DNA of 64,000 bases, taken from assembly GCF_010994755.1 (NCBI RefSeq), contig NZ_WHSB02000007.1, positions 186,001-250,000 of the forward strand, given 5' to 3'. The position numbers and the translations under genes are program-made. Source of the DNA: Shinella lacus. GTDB lineage: Bacteria > Pseudomonadota > Alphaproteobacteria > Rhizobiales > Rhizobiaceae. Below the pieces are notes generated by a model, which had not been told where the DNA came from, did no database searches, and saw nothing but the letters and a program-made list of their open reading frames with translations. Positions 26,301 to 35,105 of the stretch are shown piece after piece (position 1 is the first letter of the stretch; every line of letters starts with the position of its first letter).

Positions 26301-26864
26301 GAGGCGTTGGCCAAGATCGCCGGCAGCGACGAGGCGGCGGTGCTGGAGGAGCGGCGGCGCACGGCGCTGATCGAGCTTGCGGAAAAATCGCGGCGTTACC
26401 TCGCGACGCGCGCCGGCATCCTGGCGGCCGAGCAGGCGCTGCGGCTCTATCGCGAGCGCCATCGCAGCGCGATGATGGAGCGCGCTTCGAAGACCTTTCG
26501 CGACATCACGGGCGGCGAATATTCCGGGCTTTCGACGGTCCTGGAGAAGGACAGCGAGTTCCTCGTGGTCAATGCCGCCGCCGGTGGCTCGAAGCTGGCG
26601 AAAGACCTTTCCAAGGGCACGCGCTTCCAGCTTTACCTGGCGCTGCGCGTTGCGGGGTATCACGAGATCGCCGCCAGCCGCGATATCGTGCCCTTCATCG
26701 CCGACGACATCATGGAGACCTTCGACGACCGGCGCGCGCTGAACGCGCTCAAGGTGATGGGCGCCATGGCGACGGGCGGGCAGGTGATCTACCTGACGCA
26801 CCACCAGCACCTGCGCGATCTCGCGCGCGAAGCCTGCCCTGATGTGGTGATCCATGAATTGTGA
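23394..26864 (+). CDS. SbcC/Rad50-like AAA ATPase (YhaN type)
   Basis: 1156-aa partner of the preceding nuclease. The ATPase head is split: Walker A GPNEAGKST (36-44) at the N-terminus, and at the C-terminus LSKGTRFQLYLALR (signature-like) with the Walker B DIVPFIADDIMETFDD. Between them lie about 1000 residues of Ala/Glu/Arg-rich heptad coiled coil. The AAA_27/YhaN N-terminus (MRLDRLDLVRYGKFTDRSLDFG) identifies the subfamily. No Rad50 zinc hook CxxC is apparent in the coiled coil. Likely a DNA-end tethering and processing complex; exact substrate unknown. Confidence 0.88.
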   Translation: MRLDRLDLVRYGKFTDRSLDFGTARPGKPDFHLVHGPNEAGKSTLFSAYLDLLFGIERTSTYGFLHPYALMRVGGQFSVGLERHEAYRLKRNQASLVAADDRPLPDTLFASVLGGMDRNAYRTMFSLDDESIEKGGEDILKSEGELGSMLFSASSGLSDMATGLAALKAEADEFYRPSGRKHGLSTLKVEIEALAAERKALDIAARDYGALVRDRDTATRHHEEATAARTEARAALAQIERSLSALPYLRRLRALRTELGAYDLGTSPPATWRSLTGELAREATEIAARGERVAGERERYEDERDGLTEDEAVLAAEADIAALAGSGLEARFRTAVMDLSAREAERDRVIATIGGSIAALGLPPDAEPADIVLPPGLGEKLAALLSRRTALVERAETARREQTEAERTLASLGSKAGAVSDADAAKKEELAATLGAILRAARSGDLLARLREARRLTALARQDADGAMARLAPWSGTAKALEGLSIPAPSEFEGLRKRYDVAAEASRRQQEQVAALELEVASARATLDALQKATGAAGEEHAGRLRTMRDAAWQKHRATLDADTATEFERAMHDDDRAGETRLRNADRLSELRVLERTVAEGGARLDALGSEVQRLEQARAVVAAEISSLARRFDLSDETPLAAVTAWLERRSTALEKLGDLARQTIEADLVENDARDLLTRLSALLGSEIPTGTPLDEALFLAEDRLEALKSARTQRLAVAEHLARARTDAEARRKAVEETTTALAAWQETWDRGIAGTWLATEQAPAEPERLAAALPALQALAQNVERRREFDHRITGMRRDQQDYGSHARRLAERLAEPFDAEDPLAAVAGLSRRLAAANAVHDRREAIDKALLRLDDEEKVLEERRAVLTSRLSEIYAFLGCDSLAEADQLLEAYRKRDDILGRIEDAGRDLMQQMRAGTVDEAEAWLSAVDDDQLAAEKDDLSVRLEELDRAVQEHHLARARAEEALAKIAGSDEAAVLEERRRTALIELAEKSRRYLATRAGILAAEQALRLYRERHRSAMMERASKTFRDITGGEYSGLSTVLEKDSEFLVVNAAAGGSKLAKDLSKGTRFQLYLALRVAGYHEIAASRDIVPFIADDIMETFDDRRALNALKVMGAMATGGQVIYLTHHQHLRDLAREACPDVVIHEL

Positions 26865-27008
26865 GGGCTGAAACGTCTGTCCATCAAGGAACCGTTAACG
26901 CCCGGAACTTGACTTGAATGACGGTAAGTGGTTCTTGGCGCACCATCGGCACCGCTGCTTTGCACGGCGCCCCGCGTTGACCAGACGGACGGGCACGAAA
27001 CGGACGGC

Positions 27009-27431
27009 ATGACGAACAGGACCGGAAAAGAAGCGACCATGTGGGAGCGGGGTTTTGCGCCCGCAGGCTTCCTCGTGCTGCTCTTCACCCTGTTCCTCTC
27101 GCAGTTCTCGCTGCCGCAGAACGCCGCCACCGCAGGCCATCCGCAGCGTGCAGCCGCCGAAGGCGGCGTGGCACCATCACCGCTCTCCACCACAGGCGAC
27201 GAGCTCTGGTTTCCGGCGAGCGGCCATGCCGAACGGCGGGTTGCCAAGGCGAAGACCGGGCTTCCCGAGGGCGACGCGGCCGGCAAGGCGATCGTGCCGA
27301 GCGCCGGCCTGCTGCTCTATCCCTTTGAAATCGCCTCGTCAGGGGCATTCTTTGCTGTCGACGATGCTGCGCCGGCTTTGTCCGGCCATGCGGCGTTCCG
27401 CAGCCGCGCGCCTCCGGCTTTTGCTGCCTGA
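27009..27431 (+). CDS. Hypothetical protein with one N-terminal membrane segment
   Basis: About 140 aa, not recognised. A hydrophobic segment GFLVLLFTLFLSQFSLP follows MWERGFAP and may be a signal anchor; the remainder is low in motifs (Ala/Pro/Gly-rich). Start is uncertain between 27009 and 27039 (MWERG, preceded by AAAAGAAG). It sits 109 nt before secDF on the same strand. Coding status is moderately supported by the membrane-like segment and reading-frame length only. Confidence 0.4.
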   Translation: MTNRTGKEATMWERGFAPAGFLVLLFTLFLSQFSLPQNAATAGHPQRAAAEGGVAPSPLSTTGDELWFPASGHAERRVAKAKTGLPEGDAAGKAIVPSAGLLLYPFEIASSGAFFAVDDAAPALSGHAAFRSRAPPAFAA

Positions 27432-27540
27432 GGCCCTTTGGCGTTTCTGACGCCGCGCCATTCGATTGAAATTCCGATCCCAGCGGACGGCGCCGACTGA
27501 TTCTGTCGCGCCCGTCCGTCAGTTTAAGTGGAACAACCCC

Positions 27541-30078
27541 ATGAAAACCTCCAAATGGGCATTGTTGTTGTACACCGTGATCATCCTGTTCGGGGTGCTC
27601 GCGGCCGTGCCCAACGTGCTGACGACTGAACAGCAGGCGACATTCGGGCGCTTTCTGCCCGCCAAGCCCGTCACCCTCGGCCTCGACCTGAAGGGTGGCT
27701 CGCATCTCGTGCTGGAAGTCGATTCCGCCGCACTTCGCAAGGCGCGCATGGACGTGCTCTTGAACGATGCGCGCGGCATCCTGCGCACCGCCGGCGAGCG
27801 CGCCTCGGCCGCCCGCCTCAGCGGCACGACCCTGACGATCACGCTGGCCGACGAGGCCGCGCTCGACAAGGTCCTGCCGGAAGTGCGCAAGCTTGCCGCA
27901 CCGACGACGTCGCTCGGCTTCGGTACCGGCTCCTCCGACATCGATGTGGAGACTTCCGGCACCGTCATCACCGTGGCGCTGACGGAAGCCGGCATCAACG
28001 AGCGCATGTCGGCAGCCGTCGAGCAGAGCCTTGAAATCATCCGTCGCCGCGTCGACCAGGTCGGCGTCGCCGAACCGCTCATCCAGCGCGTCGGCGGCGA
28101 CCGCATCCTCGTGCAGCTGCCGGGCCTTCAGGACCCGACGCGCCTGCGCCAGCTGCTCGGCTCGACCGCGCAGATGAGCTTCCACATGGTCGACCAGACC
28201 GTGGACCCGAACAGCGTCGCACCGCGCGGCGTGATGATCCTGCCCGGCGCCAACGACCCCGGAAAATATGCCGTGGAAGAGCGCGTGGCGATCTCGGGCG
28301 ACCGCCTGGCGGACGCCAAGGCCGGCTTCGACCAGCGCACGAACGAGCCGATCGTCTCGTTCAGCTTCGATTCGACCGGTGCCCGCCAGTTCGCGGAAAT
28401 CACCCAAGCGAATGTCGGAAAACCCTTCGCCATCGTCCTCGACGGCAAGGTCTTGACCGCACCCGTCATCCGCGAGCCGATCATCGGCGGCCAGGGCCAG
28501 ATTTCCGGCAACTTCAACCCGCAGGAAGCGACCGTGCTTTCGGCGCTGCTGCGCTCCGGCGCGCTGCCGGCACCCCTCACCATCATCGAAGAGCGCACCG
28601 TCGGCCCGAACCTCGGCTCCGACTCGATCCGCATGGGCCTCTACACCGGCTTTGCCGGCCTTCTCGCCGTCGTGATCATGATGCAGGTGCTCTATGGCTC
28701 CTGGGGTCTCATCGCAAACCTCGGCCTCGTGCTGCATACGATCCTGACGATCGGCTTGCTCGGGCTGCTGGGCTCGACGCTGACCTTGCCCGGCATCGCC
28801 GGCATCATCCTCGGCATCGGCATGGCGGTGGACGCCAACATCCTCATCAACGCCCGTATCCGTGAAGAAACGGCGGCGGGCGCCGGCGCCATGAAGGCGC
28901 TCGATGTGGGCTTCAACAAGGCCTATGCCACCATCGTCGACGGCAACATGACGACCATGGTCGGCATGATCCTGCTCTTCATGTTCGGCTCCGGCCCGGT
29001 GCGCGGCTTCGCCATCACCATGATCATCGGTCTCGCGATCTCGATGTTTACCTCGATCACCTTCGTGCGCCTGCTGATGCGCGAGGTCGTCATCCGCAGC
29101 AAGATGAAGAAGATCGACATCCACTCGATGTTCGGCGCGGTGCCGAGCATCCCGACCTTCTCCTTCATGCGCGGCCGCTACATCGCCATCGCCATGTCGG
29201 CGTTCATCTCGACAAGCTCGGTCATCCTGTTCTTCACGCCGGGTCTCAACTACGGCATCGACTTCGTCGGCGGCATCCAGGTCGAGGCGACTTCCAAGAC
29301 GCCGATCGACCTCGCCGTCGTGCGCGAGAAGATGGAGAGCCTGAACCTCGGCGAAGTGGCGCTGCAGGAATTCGGCCAGGGCACCTCCGTGCTCGTGCGC
29401 GTGCAGCGTCAGCCGGGCGGCGAAGAGGCGCAGTCCGCGGCCCTCCAGCAGGTCCGCGACGGCGTTGCGGCGGTGATCGCGGATGCGAACTTCGAGCGCA
29501 CGGAAGTGGTCGGCCCAACGGTCAGCACGGAGCTTGCGCGTTCCGGCTTCCTGGCCGTCGCGCTCGGCATGCTGGCGATCCTGATCTACATCTGGTGGCG
29601 CTTCGAATGGCACTTTGCCGTCGGCGCCATCGCGACGCTGATCCTGGACATCACCAAGATGATCGGCTTCTTCTCCCTGATGCAGATCGACTTCAACCTG
29701 ACGGCCATCGCCGCGGTGTTGACGCTGATCGGTTACTCGGTCAACGACAAGGTGGTGGTGTACGACCGCATGCGCGAGAACATGCGCAAGTACAAGTCGA
29801 TGCCGTTCTCAGACCTTATCGACCTGTCGATCAACCAGGTGGTCATGCGATGCATCTTCACCTCCGTCGCCGTCGCGGTCTCGCTGCTGCCGATGGCGAT
29901 CTGGGGTGGCGATACCGTCAAGCCCTTCGCCTGGCCGATGCTGTTCGGCGTCGTGGTCGCGACGACCTCGTCGATCTATATCGGCGGTCCGATCCTGCTC
30001 TTCCTCAGCCGCTGGTGGAAGGATCGCGACGCGACACGGGCGCCCGGTTCGGCAACCACGCCGGCAACCGAAGCTTGA
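27541..30078 (+). CDS. secDF: Protein translocase subunit SecDF (fusion)
   Basis: 845-aa inner-membrane protein that uses the proton gradient to pull proteins through SecYEG. SecD half: TM1 in WALLLYTVIILFGVL, the periplasmic P1 domain (LGLDLKGGSHLVLEVD), then five helices including GIAGIILGIGMAVDANILINARIREE. SecF half from about residue 540: PGLNYGIDFVGGIQVE and ILTLIGYSVNDKVVVYDRMREN. The fused form is common in Rhizobiales. ATG 27541 opens TM1; an in-frame ATG 25 codons upstream adds no homology. A terminator follows. Confidence 0.96.
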   Translation: MKTSKWALLLYTVIILFGVLAAVPNVLTTEQQATFGRFLPAKPVTLGLDLKGGSHLVLEVDSAALRKARMDVLLNDARGILRTAGERASAARLSGTTLTITLADEAALDKVLPEVRKLAAPTTSLGFGTGSSDIDVETSGTVITVALTEAGINERMSAAVEQSLEIIRRRVDQVGVAEPLIQRVGGDRILVQLPGLQDPTRLRQLLGSTAQMSFHMVDQTVDPNSVAPRGVMILPGANDPGKYAVEERVAISGDRLADAKAGFDQRTNEPIVSFSFDSTGARQFAEITQANVGKPFAIVLDGKVLTAPVIREPIIGGQGQISGNFNPQEATVLSALLRSGALPAPLTIIEERTVGPNLGSDSIRMGLYTGFAGLLAVVIMMQVLYGSWGLIANLGLVLHTILTIGLLGLLGSTLTLPGIAGIILGIGMAVDANILINARIREETAAGAGAMKALDVGFNKAYATIVDGNMTTMVGMILLFMFGSGPVRGFAITMIIGLAISMFTSITFVRLLMREVVIRSKMKKIDIHSMFGAVPSIPTFSFMRGRYIAIAMSAFISTSSVILFFTPGLNYGIDFVGGIQVEATSKTPIDLAVVREKMESLNLGEVALQEFGQGTSVLVRVQRQPGGEEAQSAALQQVRDGVAAVIADANFERTEVVGPTVSTELARSGFLAVALGMLAILIYIWWRFEWHFAVGAIATLILDITKMIGFFSLMQIDFNLTAIAAVLTLIGYSVNDKVVVYDRMRENMRKYKSMPFSDLIDLSINQVVMRCIFTSVAVAVSLLPMAIWGGDTVKPFAWPMLFGVVVATTSSIYIGGPILLFLSRWWKDRDATRAPGSATTPATEA

Positions 30079-30084
30079 AACCGG

Positions 30085-30113
30085 AACGGGCGCCCTTCAG
30101 GCGCCCGTTTCGT
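30085..30113 (+). terminator. Rho-independent terminator of secDF
   Basis: A 10-bp stem AACGGGCGCC / GGCGCCCGTT with loop CTTCA, followed by TCGTTT, 6 nt past the stop and 5 nt before the convergent oxidoreductase stop. Confidence 0.8.
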
Positions 30114-30114
30114 T

Positions 30115-31239
30115 TCAGGGGAAGCGGGCGGGGCTGAAGGTCTCCGCCGTTATGCCCTCGCGGGCCAGCAGTTCTGGCACCGGGTCTCCGGTGAGGAGGG
30201 CGGCGGCGAGGCTGCCGAGGGCGGGCGAGGTAAGGATGCCGTATCCGCCCTGTCCGGCGAGCCAGAAGAAGCTCGGCTCGTCCTTGGCGGGGCCTATGAC
30301 CGGCAGCCGGTCCGGAGAAAAACTGCGCATGCCGGCCCAGCTGCGAAAGACACGGCGCACGCTCAAGGTCGTCGCCTCCTCGACATAGTGGGCGGCATAG
30401 GCGACGTCGAGCTCCTCCGGCTGCACGTCCGCCGGTTCGCAGGGCGTTTCGTCGGCGGGCGAGGCGAGCAGGCGGCCGCCCTCGGGCTTAAAGTAGAAAA
30501 TGTCCTCGACCTCGTTGATCTCCGGCAGGCGGCTGGCGTCGATGCCCTCGGGCAGGTCGACGGTGACCGCCGTGCGGCGATGCGGCACAATGCCGACCGG
30601 TGCGACACCGCAGAGCCCCGCGACCGTATCGGCCCAGCCGCCGGCCGCATTCACCAGCGTTCCGGCGGCGATCGTTTCGTCGTTGGTCTCGATCAGCCAA
30701 CTGCCGCCGACGCGCCGGGCGCCGGCGAACGACCGGCCTTCGAGGATCTGTGCGCCGTGGCGCCGCGCATGGCGGGCATAGGCCTGCAACAGCGCGTCCA
30801 CCTCGATATCCCAGTAATCCGGGTCGAAATAGGCCGCAGCGGCATAGGCGGGGTCGAGCATTGGCGCGCGGGCGAGCATGGCCGTCGTATCGAGCCATTC
30901 CACGGCCACGCCGAGTGCCTTCGCCGCCTCGAAACGGGCGCGCACCAGCGCTTCCTTGCCCTCCGTGCCGAGAATGATGCTGCCCCGGTCGATAAGCAGC
31001 GGCACGGCGGCAAACCCCTCCGGCGGCTGCGTGAGGAAAGCATGGCTGGCGCGGGCGAGCGCGTTCACGAGGGGCGCATTGTCGCGCAGCGTGAATTCGG
31101 CGGCCGAGCGGCCGGTGCTGTGATAGCCGAGCGCGCCTTCGCGCTCCAGCACGACGACGGAGCGATGCGAGCTCAGGAAATAGGCGAGCGATATGCCGGC
31201 AATGCCGCCGCCGATGATTGCGATGTCAAACGTCTGCAT
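30115..31239 (-). CDS. FAD-dependent oxidoreductase (D-amino acid/glycine oxidase family)
   Basis: 374-aa DAO-family flavoenzyme. The FAD Rossmann motif is IIGGGIAGISLAYFLS (9-24) followed by VVVLERE; GYHSTGRSAAEFTL contacts the isoalloxazine. NAAGGWADTVA and the late GQGGYGILTSPALG (FAD-binding end motif) are typical. The amino-acid or amine substrate is unknown. GGAGG precedes the ATG by about 5 nt. A LysR regulator gene lies upstream on the same strand. Confidence 0.88.
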   Translation of the reverse strand: MQTFDIAIIGGGIAGISLAYFLSSHRSVVVLEREGALGYHSTGRSAAEFTLRDNAPLVNALARASHAFLTQPPEGFAAVPLLIDRGSIILGTEGKEALVRARFEAAKALGVAVEWLDTTAMLARAPMLDPAYAAAAYFDPDYWDIEVDALLQAYARHARRHGAQILEGRSFAGARRVGGSWLIETNDETIAAGTLVNAAGGWADTVAGLCGVAPVGIVPHRRTAVTVDLPEGIDASRLPEINEVEDIFYFKPEGGRLLASPADETPCEPADVQPEELDVAYAAHYVEEATTLSVRRVFRSWAGMRSFSPDRLPVIGPAKDEPSFFWLAGQGGYGILTSPALGSLAAALLTGDPVPELLAREGITAETFSPARFP

Positions 31240-31318
31240 GGCCGCCTCCGGTGTGTTGCAGGGACAGGCCTAAGCAAGCTTTCGGCATTCTTCAAATTTA
31301 TAGAGGTGAAGGTGGATA

Positions 31319-32275
31319 TCAGCCGGATTGATGCGGCTCACCCCAGCGCCACGGCGGCACCTCGGCCATGTGGGTGAGGAACGCGCGCTCGGCCGGATTG
31401 AGCGCCGAGCCGGGATTGGTGATGCGGAAGGTTTCGGCCACCGGCAGGTCGTCATAGGGCGGAAGCTGCCAGAGTTCGCCGGCCGTCAGGGCCACGCCGG
31501 TGAGGTGCGCCGGCAGCATGCCGATGCCGGCATTGGCCACCACGAGGCGCAGCACCTCCTCCACGTTGAAGGCAAGGGCGCGCACCTGCTGGCCGAAGGA
31601 GCCGACGGCGCGCACGGCCGTCACCGGCCCCATATGCGGCCCGCCCAGCACGTCGGCGAGGAAGGAGACATAGGGTTCGCCGCGCAGGTCCTCCAGCCGC
31701 GCATCGCGCGCGCCGAACAGCCGGTGCCCGCGGCCGCAATAGAGCGCATAACGCTCGTAGCAGAAGGGCACCTTTTCCAGCCCATCCGGAATGATGCCGT
31801 CGGAAAGCCCGAGCGTCGCGACGCCGCGCTCCACCGAGCGGATGACGTCCGTCGTCGTCTCCACCGTCACGCCGACGGTGACGCGCGGATGCAGCCGGAA
31901 GAAATCGGCGATGGCCCGGTCCCAGGCGGGGTTCATGGCGTGGCTCACCGAATGGATGGTGATATGGCCGGCAATGTCCTCGCTGGATGGCTGCATCGCC
32001 TCCGGCAGCCGCACGATGGCAGTAAAAATGTCGTGGCAGAGCGCATGCAGCCGCTCGCCCGCTTCCGTCAGCTCGAAACGGCCTGGGCTGCGGTCGATCA
32101 GCCGGTGGCCGACCGATTGTTCCAGCCGTTTCAGCGCCATGCTGACGGCCGGCTGTTGCAGCAAAAGCCGGTTCGCCGCCCGCGTGATGCTGCCTTCCTC
32201 CACCACGACCACGAAGGTGCGCAGCAGGTTCCAGTCGAGATTGTGGGCGAAGCGTTCGAGACGGTTGGTGGGCAT
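31319..32275 (-). CDS. LysR-family transcriptional regulator
   Basis: 318-aa LTTR. The wHTH domain is residues 14-73 (LRTFVVVVEEGSITRAANRLLLQQPAVSMALKRLEQSVG-x-x-LIDRS), followed by the periplasmic-binding-like effector domain. It is in tandem with and 80 nt upstream of the FAD oxidoreductase gene; the same orientation makes it less typical than a divergent LTTR target, but control of the oxidoreductase remains plausible. The effector is unknown. Confidence 0.9.
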   Translation of the reverse strand: MPTNRLERFAHNLDWNLLRTFVVVVEEGSITRAANRLLLQQPAVSMALKRLEQSVGHRLIDRSPGRFELTEAGERLHALCHDIFTAIVRLPEAMQPSSEDIAGHITIHSVSHAMNPAWDRAIADFFRLHPRVTVGVTVETTTDVIRSVERGVATLGLSDGIIPDGLEKVPFCYERYALYCGRGHRLFGARDARLEDLRGEPYVSFLADVLGGPHMGPVTAVRAVGSFGQQVRALAFNVEEVLRLVVANAGIGMLPAHLTGVALTAGELWQLPPYDDLPVAETFRITNPGSALNPAERAFLTHMAEVPPWRWGEPHQSG

Positions 32276-32464
32276 GCGTGTAGCTAGGACGGCGGCATGG
32301 GAAAAGGCAAGAGCCGAGGCGGACGCCCGCTTTCACAACCCCTGCTGGATAAATGACTACCCCTGGTCGGCGACATGCGCTTTTCGACGGCAATGGCTCG
32401 TTTTTACCGGAACCAAAAAGCCCGCAGGCGCATTTTGCCGGTCGAACGAAGGGGAAATTGCCAT

Positions 32465-32680
32465 ATGTGGGAACGGTTTAGCACCAGCGGGCTCGCGGGG
32501 TCCTATCTCGATGACTTGCTGGCAGACGGCGTGAACGCACGCATGGAATTCCGCCCCAGACGGGCGTTCGATCCCCATCCATTTCTGGTCAGTCTTGACG
32601 ACGAGGGAGAAGCCGAAGCGTTTTTCACCCGGCCCATCGATGGATCGGCCATCGGGAGGTCGCCCCGTTTCGAGCCTTGA
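32465..32680 (+). CDS. Doubtful small hypothetical protein
   Basis: An open frame of 71 codons starting MWERFSTSGLAG. No family is recognised, and an overlapping frame on the other strand is of similar length. Its first ~40 bases resemble the start of the hypothetical gene at 27039 (ATGTGGGARCGG then TTT-rich), suggesting a shared repeated sequence rather than a gene. The rest of 32276-32884 holds repeats only (32697-32873). Confidence 0.2.
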   Translation: MWERFSTSGLAGSYLDDLLADGVNARMEFRPRRAFDPHPFLVSLDDEGEAEAFFTRPIDGSAIGRSPRFEP

Positions 32681-32696
32681 TCGCGCAAATGAAAGA

Positions 32697-32712
32697 GGCG
32701 GCCGAAGCCGCC
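32697..32712. terminator. GGCGGC-CGAA-GCCGCC hairpin, copy 1
   Basis: A 6-bp GC stem with a 4-nt loop; read on the minus strand the loop is TTCG, an ultra-stable tetraloop type. The same 16 nt occur at 32858. It could terminate leftward or rightward transcripts, but no T-run follows. Confidence 0.4.
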
Positions 32713-32744
32713 CCGCTTTGGTGACAACCATCACCCACTCACTG

Positions 32745-32823
32745 CCGTCATCCTCGGGTTTAACCCGAGGATCCACGCGGCACCCGCGGCTGTGGGTGGT
32801 CGGGTCAGGCCCGACCATGACGG
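32745..32823. repeat. 79-bp palindromic extragenic element (rhizobial RPE-like)
   Basis: Terminal inverted repeats CCGTCAT / ATGACGG bound two internal hairpins: CCTCGGGTT-T-AACCCGAGG (32752-32770) and GGTCGGG-TCAGG-CCCGACC (32798-32816), separated by a GC-rich spacer. This resembles interspersed palindromes I recall between genes in Rhizobiales. Only one copy is in the window. Confidence 0.65.
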
Positions 32824-32857
32824 AGGAGAGTTTGGGCAGACTTTGTCATGAAGCCAA

Positions 32858-32873
32858 GGCGGCCGAAGCCGCC
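32858..32873 (-). terminator. GGCGGC-CGAA-GCCGCC hairpin, copy 2, after the binding-protein gene
   Basis: Identical to the 32697 hairpin and only 11 nt past the stop of the gene that ends at 32885. On the minus strand it reads GGCGGC-TTCG-GCCGCC followed by TTGGCTT, a plausible terminator. Confidence 0.5.
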
Positions 32874-32884
32874 TCCCGGTCCAT

Positions 32885-33661
32885 TTATTTCATCGTGTAG
32901 ATGTCGATGGAAAAATACTTGTCGTTGATCTTCTTGTAGGTGCCGTCCTCGCGGATGGCCTTCAGGGCAGTGTTCAGCTTCTCGCGCAGATCGTTGTCGT
33001 CCTGGCGCACTGCGATGCCCACGCCTTCGCCAACGAATTTCGGATCGGTGATCGGCGTGCCGACCAGCTCGCAGCAGGCCTTGCCGTCGTCGTTCTTGGT
33101 GACCCAGTCGAGCAGCGGGATCATGTCGCCGACCTGCAGGTCGAGGCGGCCGTTCGCCATGTCGAGGTTCACTTCGTCCTGCGTCGGATAGAGCTTGATG
33201 TCAGCATCGGGATAGACGGCCGCGACGTAATCGGCCTGCGTGGTGCCGGACTGGGCGCCGATCGTCTTGCCCTTCATGCCCTCATTGGTGAAATCGGTGA
33301 GGCCGGCGCCCTTCGGCGCGGCATGCGTCATGGCGGCGAGATAGTAGGGGTCCGTGAAGGAAACCTGCTTCTTGCGCTCCTCGGTGATGAACATCGAGGC
33401 GATGATCATGTCGTATTTCTTGGCGACGAGGCCGGGAATGATGCCGTCCCAATCCTGCGCGACGACTTCGCATTCGACCTTCATCTTCTCGCAGAGCGCA
33501 AGGCCGATCTGCACGTCGAAGCCATCGAGATTGCCGGCGGAATCCTGGAAGTTGAAGGGCGGATAGGCGCCTTCCGTGCCGATCTTCAGCGTTTGCGCAG
33601 AAGCCTGGGCGGAAAGCAGGGTGGAGCCTGCCAGAGCCAGCGCGAGCAGCATTTTTTTCAT
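32885..33661 (-). CDS. Polar amino acid ABC transporter substrate-binding protein
   Basis: 258-aa periplasmic solute-binding protein (family 3, lysine/arginine/ornithine/histidine-binding type). The signal peptide is MKKMLLALALAGSTLLSAQASA, with mature start QTLKIGTEGAYPPFNF. Conserved are FDVQIGLALCEKM, QDWDGIIPGL, KKYDMIIASMFITEERKKQVSFTDPYY and IGAQSGTTQADY. No permease or ATPase genes are adjacent, so it works with components encoded elsewhere. GGGGAACGACC precedes the ATG. Confidence 0.92.
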   Translation of the reverse strand: MKKMLLALALAGSTLLSAQASAQTLKIGTEGAYPPFNFQDSAGNLDGFDVQIGLALCEKMKVECEVVAQDWDGIIPGLVAKKYDMIIASMFITEERKKQVSFTDPYYLAAMTHAAPKGAGLTDFTNEGMKGKTIGAQSGTTQADYVAAVYPDADIKLYPTQDEVNLDMANGRLDLQVGDMIPLLDWVTKNDDGKACCELVGTPITDPKFVGEGVGIAVRQDDNDLREKLNTALKAIREDGTYKKINDKYFSIDIYTMK

Positions 33662-33762
33662 GGTCGTTCCCCTGTTCTGATTGTGACCGAGGGAACGGTA
33701 ACGCGGCCCCGCGCATAAACGAAATAGATAGCCCTGATAGTCGCTATCATTTCAGTTTATGT

Positions 33763-34950
33763 TCACGCGGCCATGAAACGGGAGACGCCGCGCATGACCC
33801 CGCGCAGTTCCGCCAGCCCCTTCAGCCGGCCGATCAGCGAGTAGCCGGGATTGATGCGCGCCTTGCCGATATCGTCGGCGAGCAGGTGGCCATGGTCGGG
33901 CCGCATGGGAATGCGCCAGTCGGCGCGGCCTTCCGCCTTGCGCCGCGCCTGCTCCTCCAGAAGCGCGACGACGACCTCCACCATGTCGGTCGAGCCATCG
34001 AGATGGTCGGCCTCGTGGAAGGAGCCGTCCGGCTCGCGGGTGACGTTGCGCAGGTGGGCGAAATGGATGTTCGGGCCGAATTCGCGCACCATGGCCGGCA
34101 GGTCGTTGTCGGCCCTGACACCATAGGAGCCGGTGCAGAAGGTGAGGCCGTTCGCGGTGCTCGGTGCCGCGGCAAGGATCGCGCGGGCATCTTCCGCGCA
34201 GGCGACGACGCGCGGCAGGCCGAACAGCGAGAACGGAGGATCATCCGGGTGGATGCACAGCCGGACGCCGACCTCTTCCGCCACCGGCACGATCTCGCGC
34301 AGGAAGTCTTGCAGATTGCCGCGCAACGCCTCGGCGTCGATGCCCTGGTATTCCTCCAGCGCCTTGCGGAAGCTATCCCGATCGTAGGAGCGCTCGGTCG
34401 CCGGCAGGCCGGCGATGAGGTTGCGCTCGATCGTCGCCACCTGATCGTCGTTGAGCGCGATCAGCCGGTCCTTCGCGGTGCGGATCGCCGCGGGCGTATA
34501 ATCCTTCTCCGCATCCTTCCGGCGCAGCACCAGCAGGTCGTAGGCTGCGAAATCCACGGCGTCAAAGCGCAGCGCATAGCCGGTGGAGGGCATGCGGTAG
34601 AGCAGATCGGTGCGCGTCCAGTCGCAGACGGGCATGAAGTTATAACAGATCGTCCTGATGCCGGCCTTCGCCAGCGCCCGGATCGTATTCTTGTAGGCGC
34701 CGATATATTTGCTGCGCTCGGGGCCGGCGATCTTGATCGAATTGTGCACCGGAATGCTCTCGACCACCGACCAGGTCAGGCCCGCGGCCTCGATCGTCGC
34801 CTTGTGGGAGAGGATGTCGTCCAGCGGCCAGGCCGAGCCATCATAGATGTGGTGGAGTGCGGAGACGATGCCAGTGGCGCCGGCCTGCTGGATATGGTCG
34901 AGGGTCACCGGATCCTTCGGGCCATACCAGCGAAAACATTGTTCCATCAT
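33763..34950 (-). CDS. uxuA: Mannonate dehydratase
   Basis: 395-aa enzyme that dehydrates D-mannonate to 2-keto-3-deoxygluconate in glucuronate catabolism (cytosolic, Mn/Fe-dependent TIM barrel). The match runs from the N-terminal [26 protein letters not shown] to the conserved [30 protein letters not shown] and C-terminal [11 protein letters not shown]. The length equals the E. coli enzyme. ATG 34948-34950 was chosen for its GGAGG 7 nt upstream over two further in-frame starts. No uxuB or uronate isomerase gene is adjacent. Confidence 0.95.
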   Translation of the reverse strand: MMEQCFRWYGPKDPVTLDHIQQAGATGIVSALHHIYDGSAWPLDDILSHKATIEAAGLTWSVVESIPVHNSIKIAGPERSKYIGAYKNTIRALAKAGIRTICYNFMPVCDWTRTDLLYRMPSTGYALRFDAVDFAAYDLLVLRRKDAEKDYTPAAIRTAKDRLIALNDDQVATIERNLIAGLPATERSYDRDSFRKALEEYQGIDAEALRGNLQDFLREIVPVAEEVGVRLCIHPDDPPFSLFGLPRVVACAEDARAILAAAPSTANGLTFCTGSYGVRADNDLPAMVREFGPNIHFAHLRNVTREPDGSFHEADHLDGSTDMVEVVVALLEEQARRKAEGRADWRIPMRPDHGHLLADDIGKARINPGYSLIGRLKGLAELRGVMRGVSRFMAA

Positions 34951-35105
34951 CGTCATTCCTCCAGACCCCAACCCCGGCGGTTGGATCACACGGGCAGGGG
35001 GTGCGCAAGGGGCGCGCCTTAAGATGACTCAGTCTCTTCGCAAACCGGATCAACCGCCTGTTCCGACTCCGGTTTTGCGGCCTGCATTGACGGGGCGGAT
35101 TTCGT

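Noticed and set aside
24816-26855. 679-codon open frame opposite the YhaN-like gene
   Set aside because: Antisense shadow of the coiled-coil gene; no domain or ribosome site.
27039-27080. Similarity between the starts of the 27039 and 32465 frames (ATGTGGGA-R-CGG) as a repeat family
   Set aside because: Only a few tens of bases align by eye, with gaps. Insufficient to call a repeat, though noted in the features.
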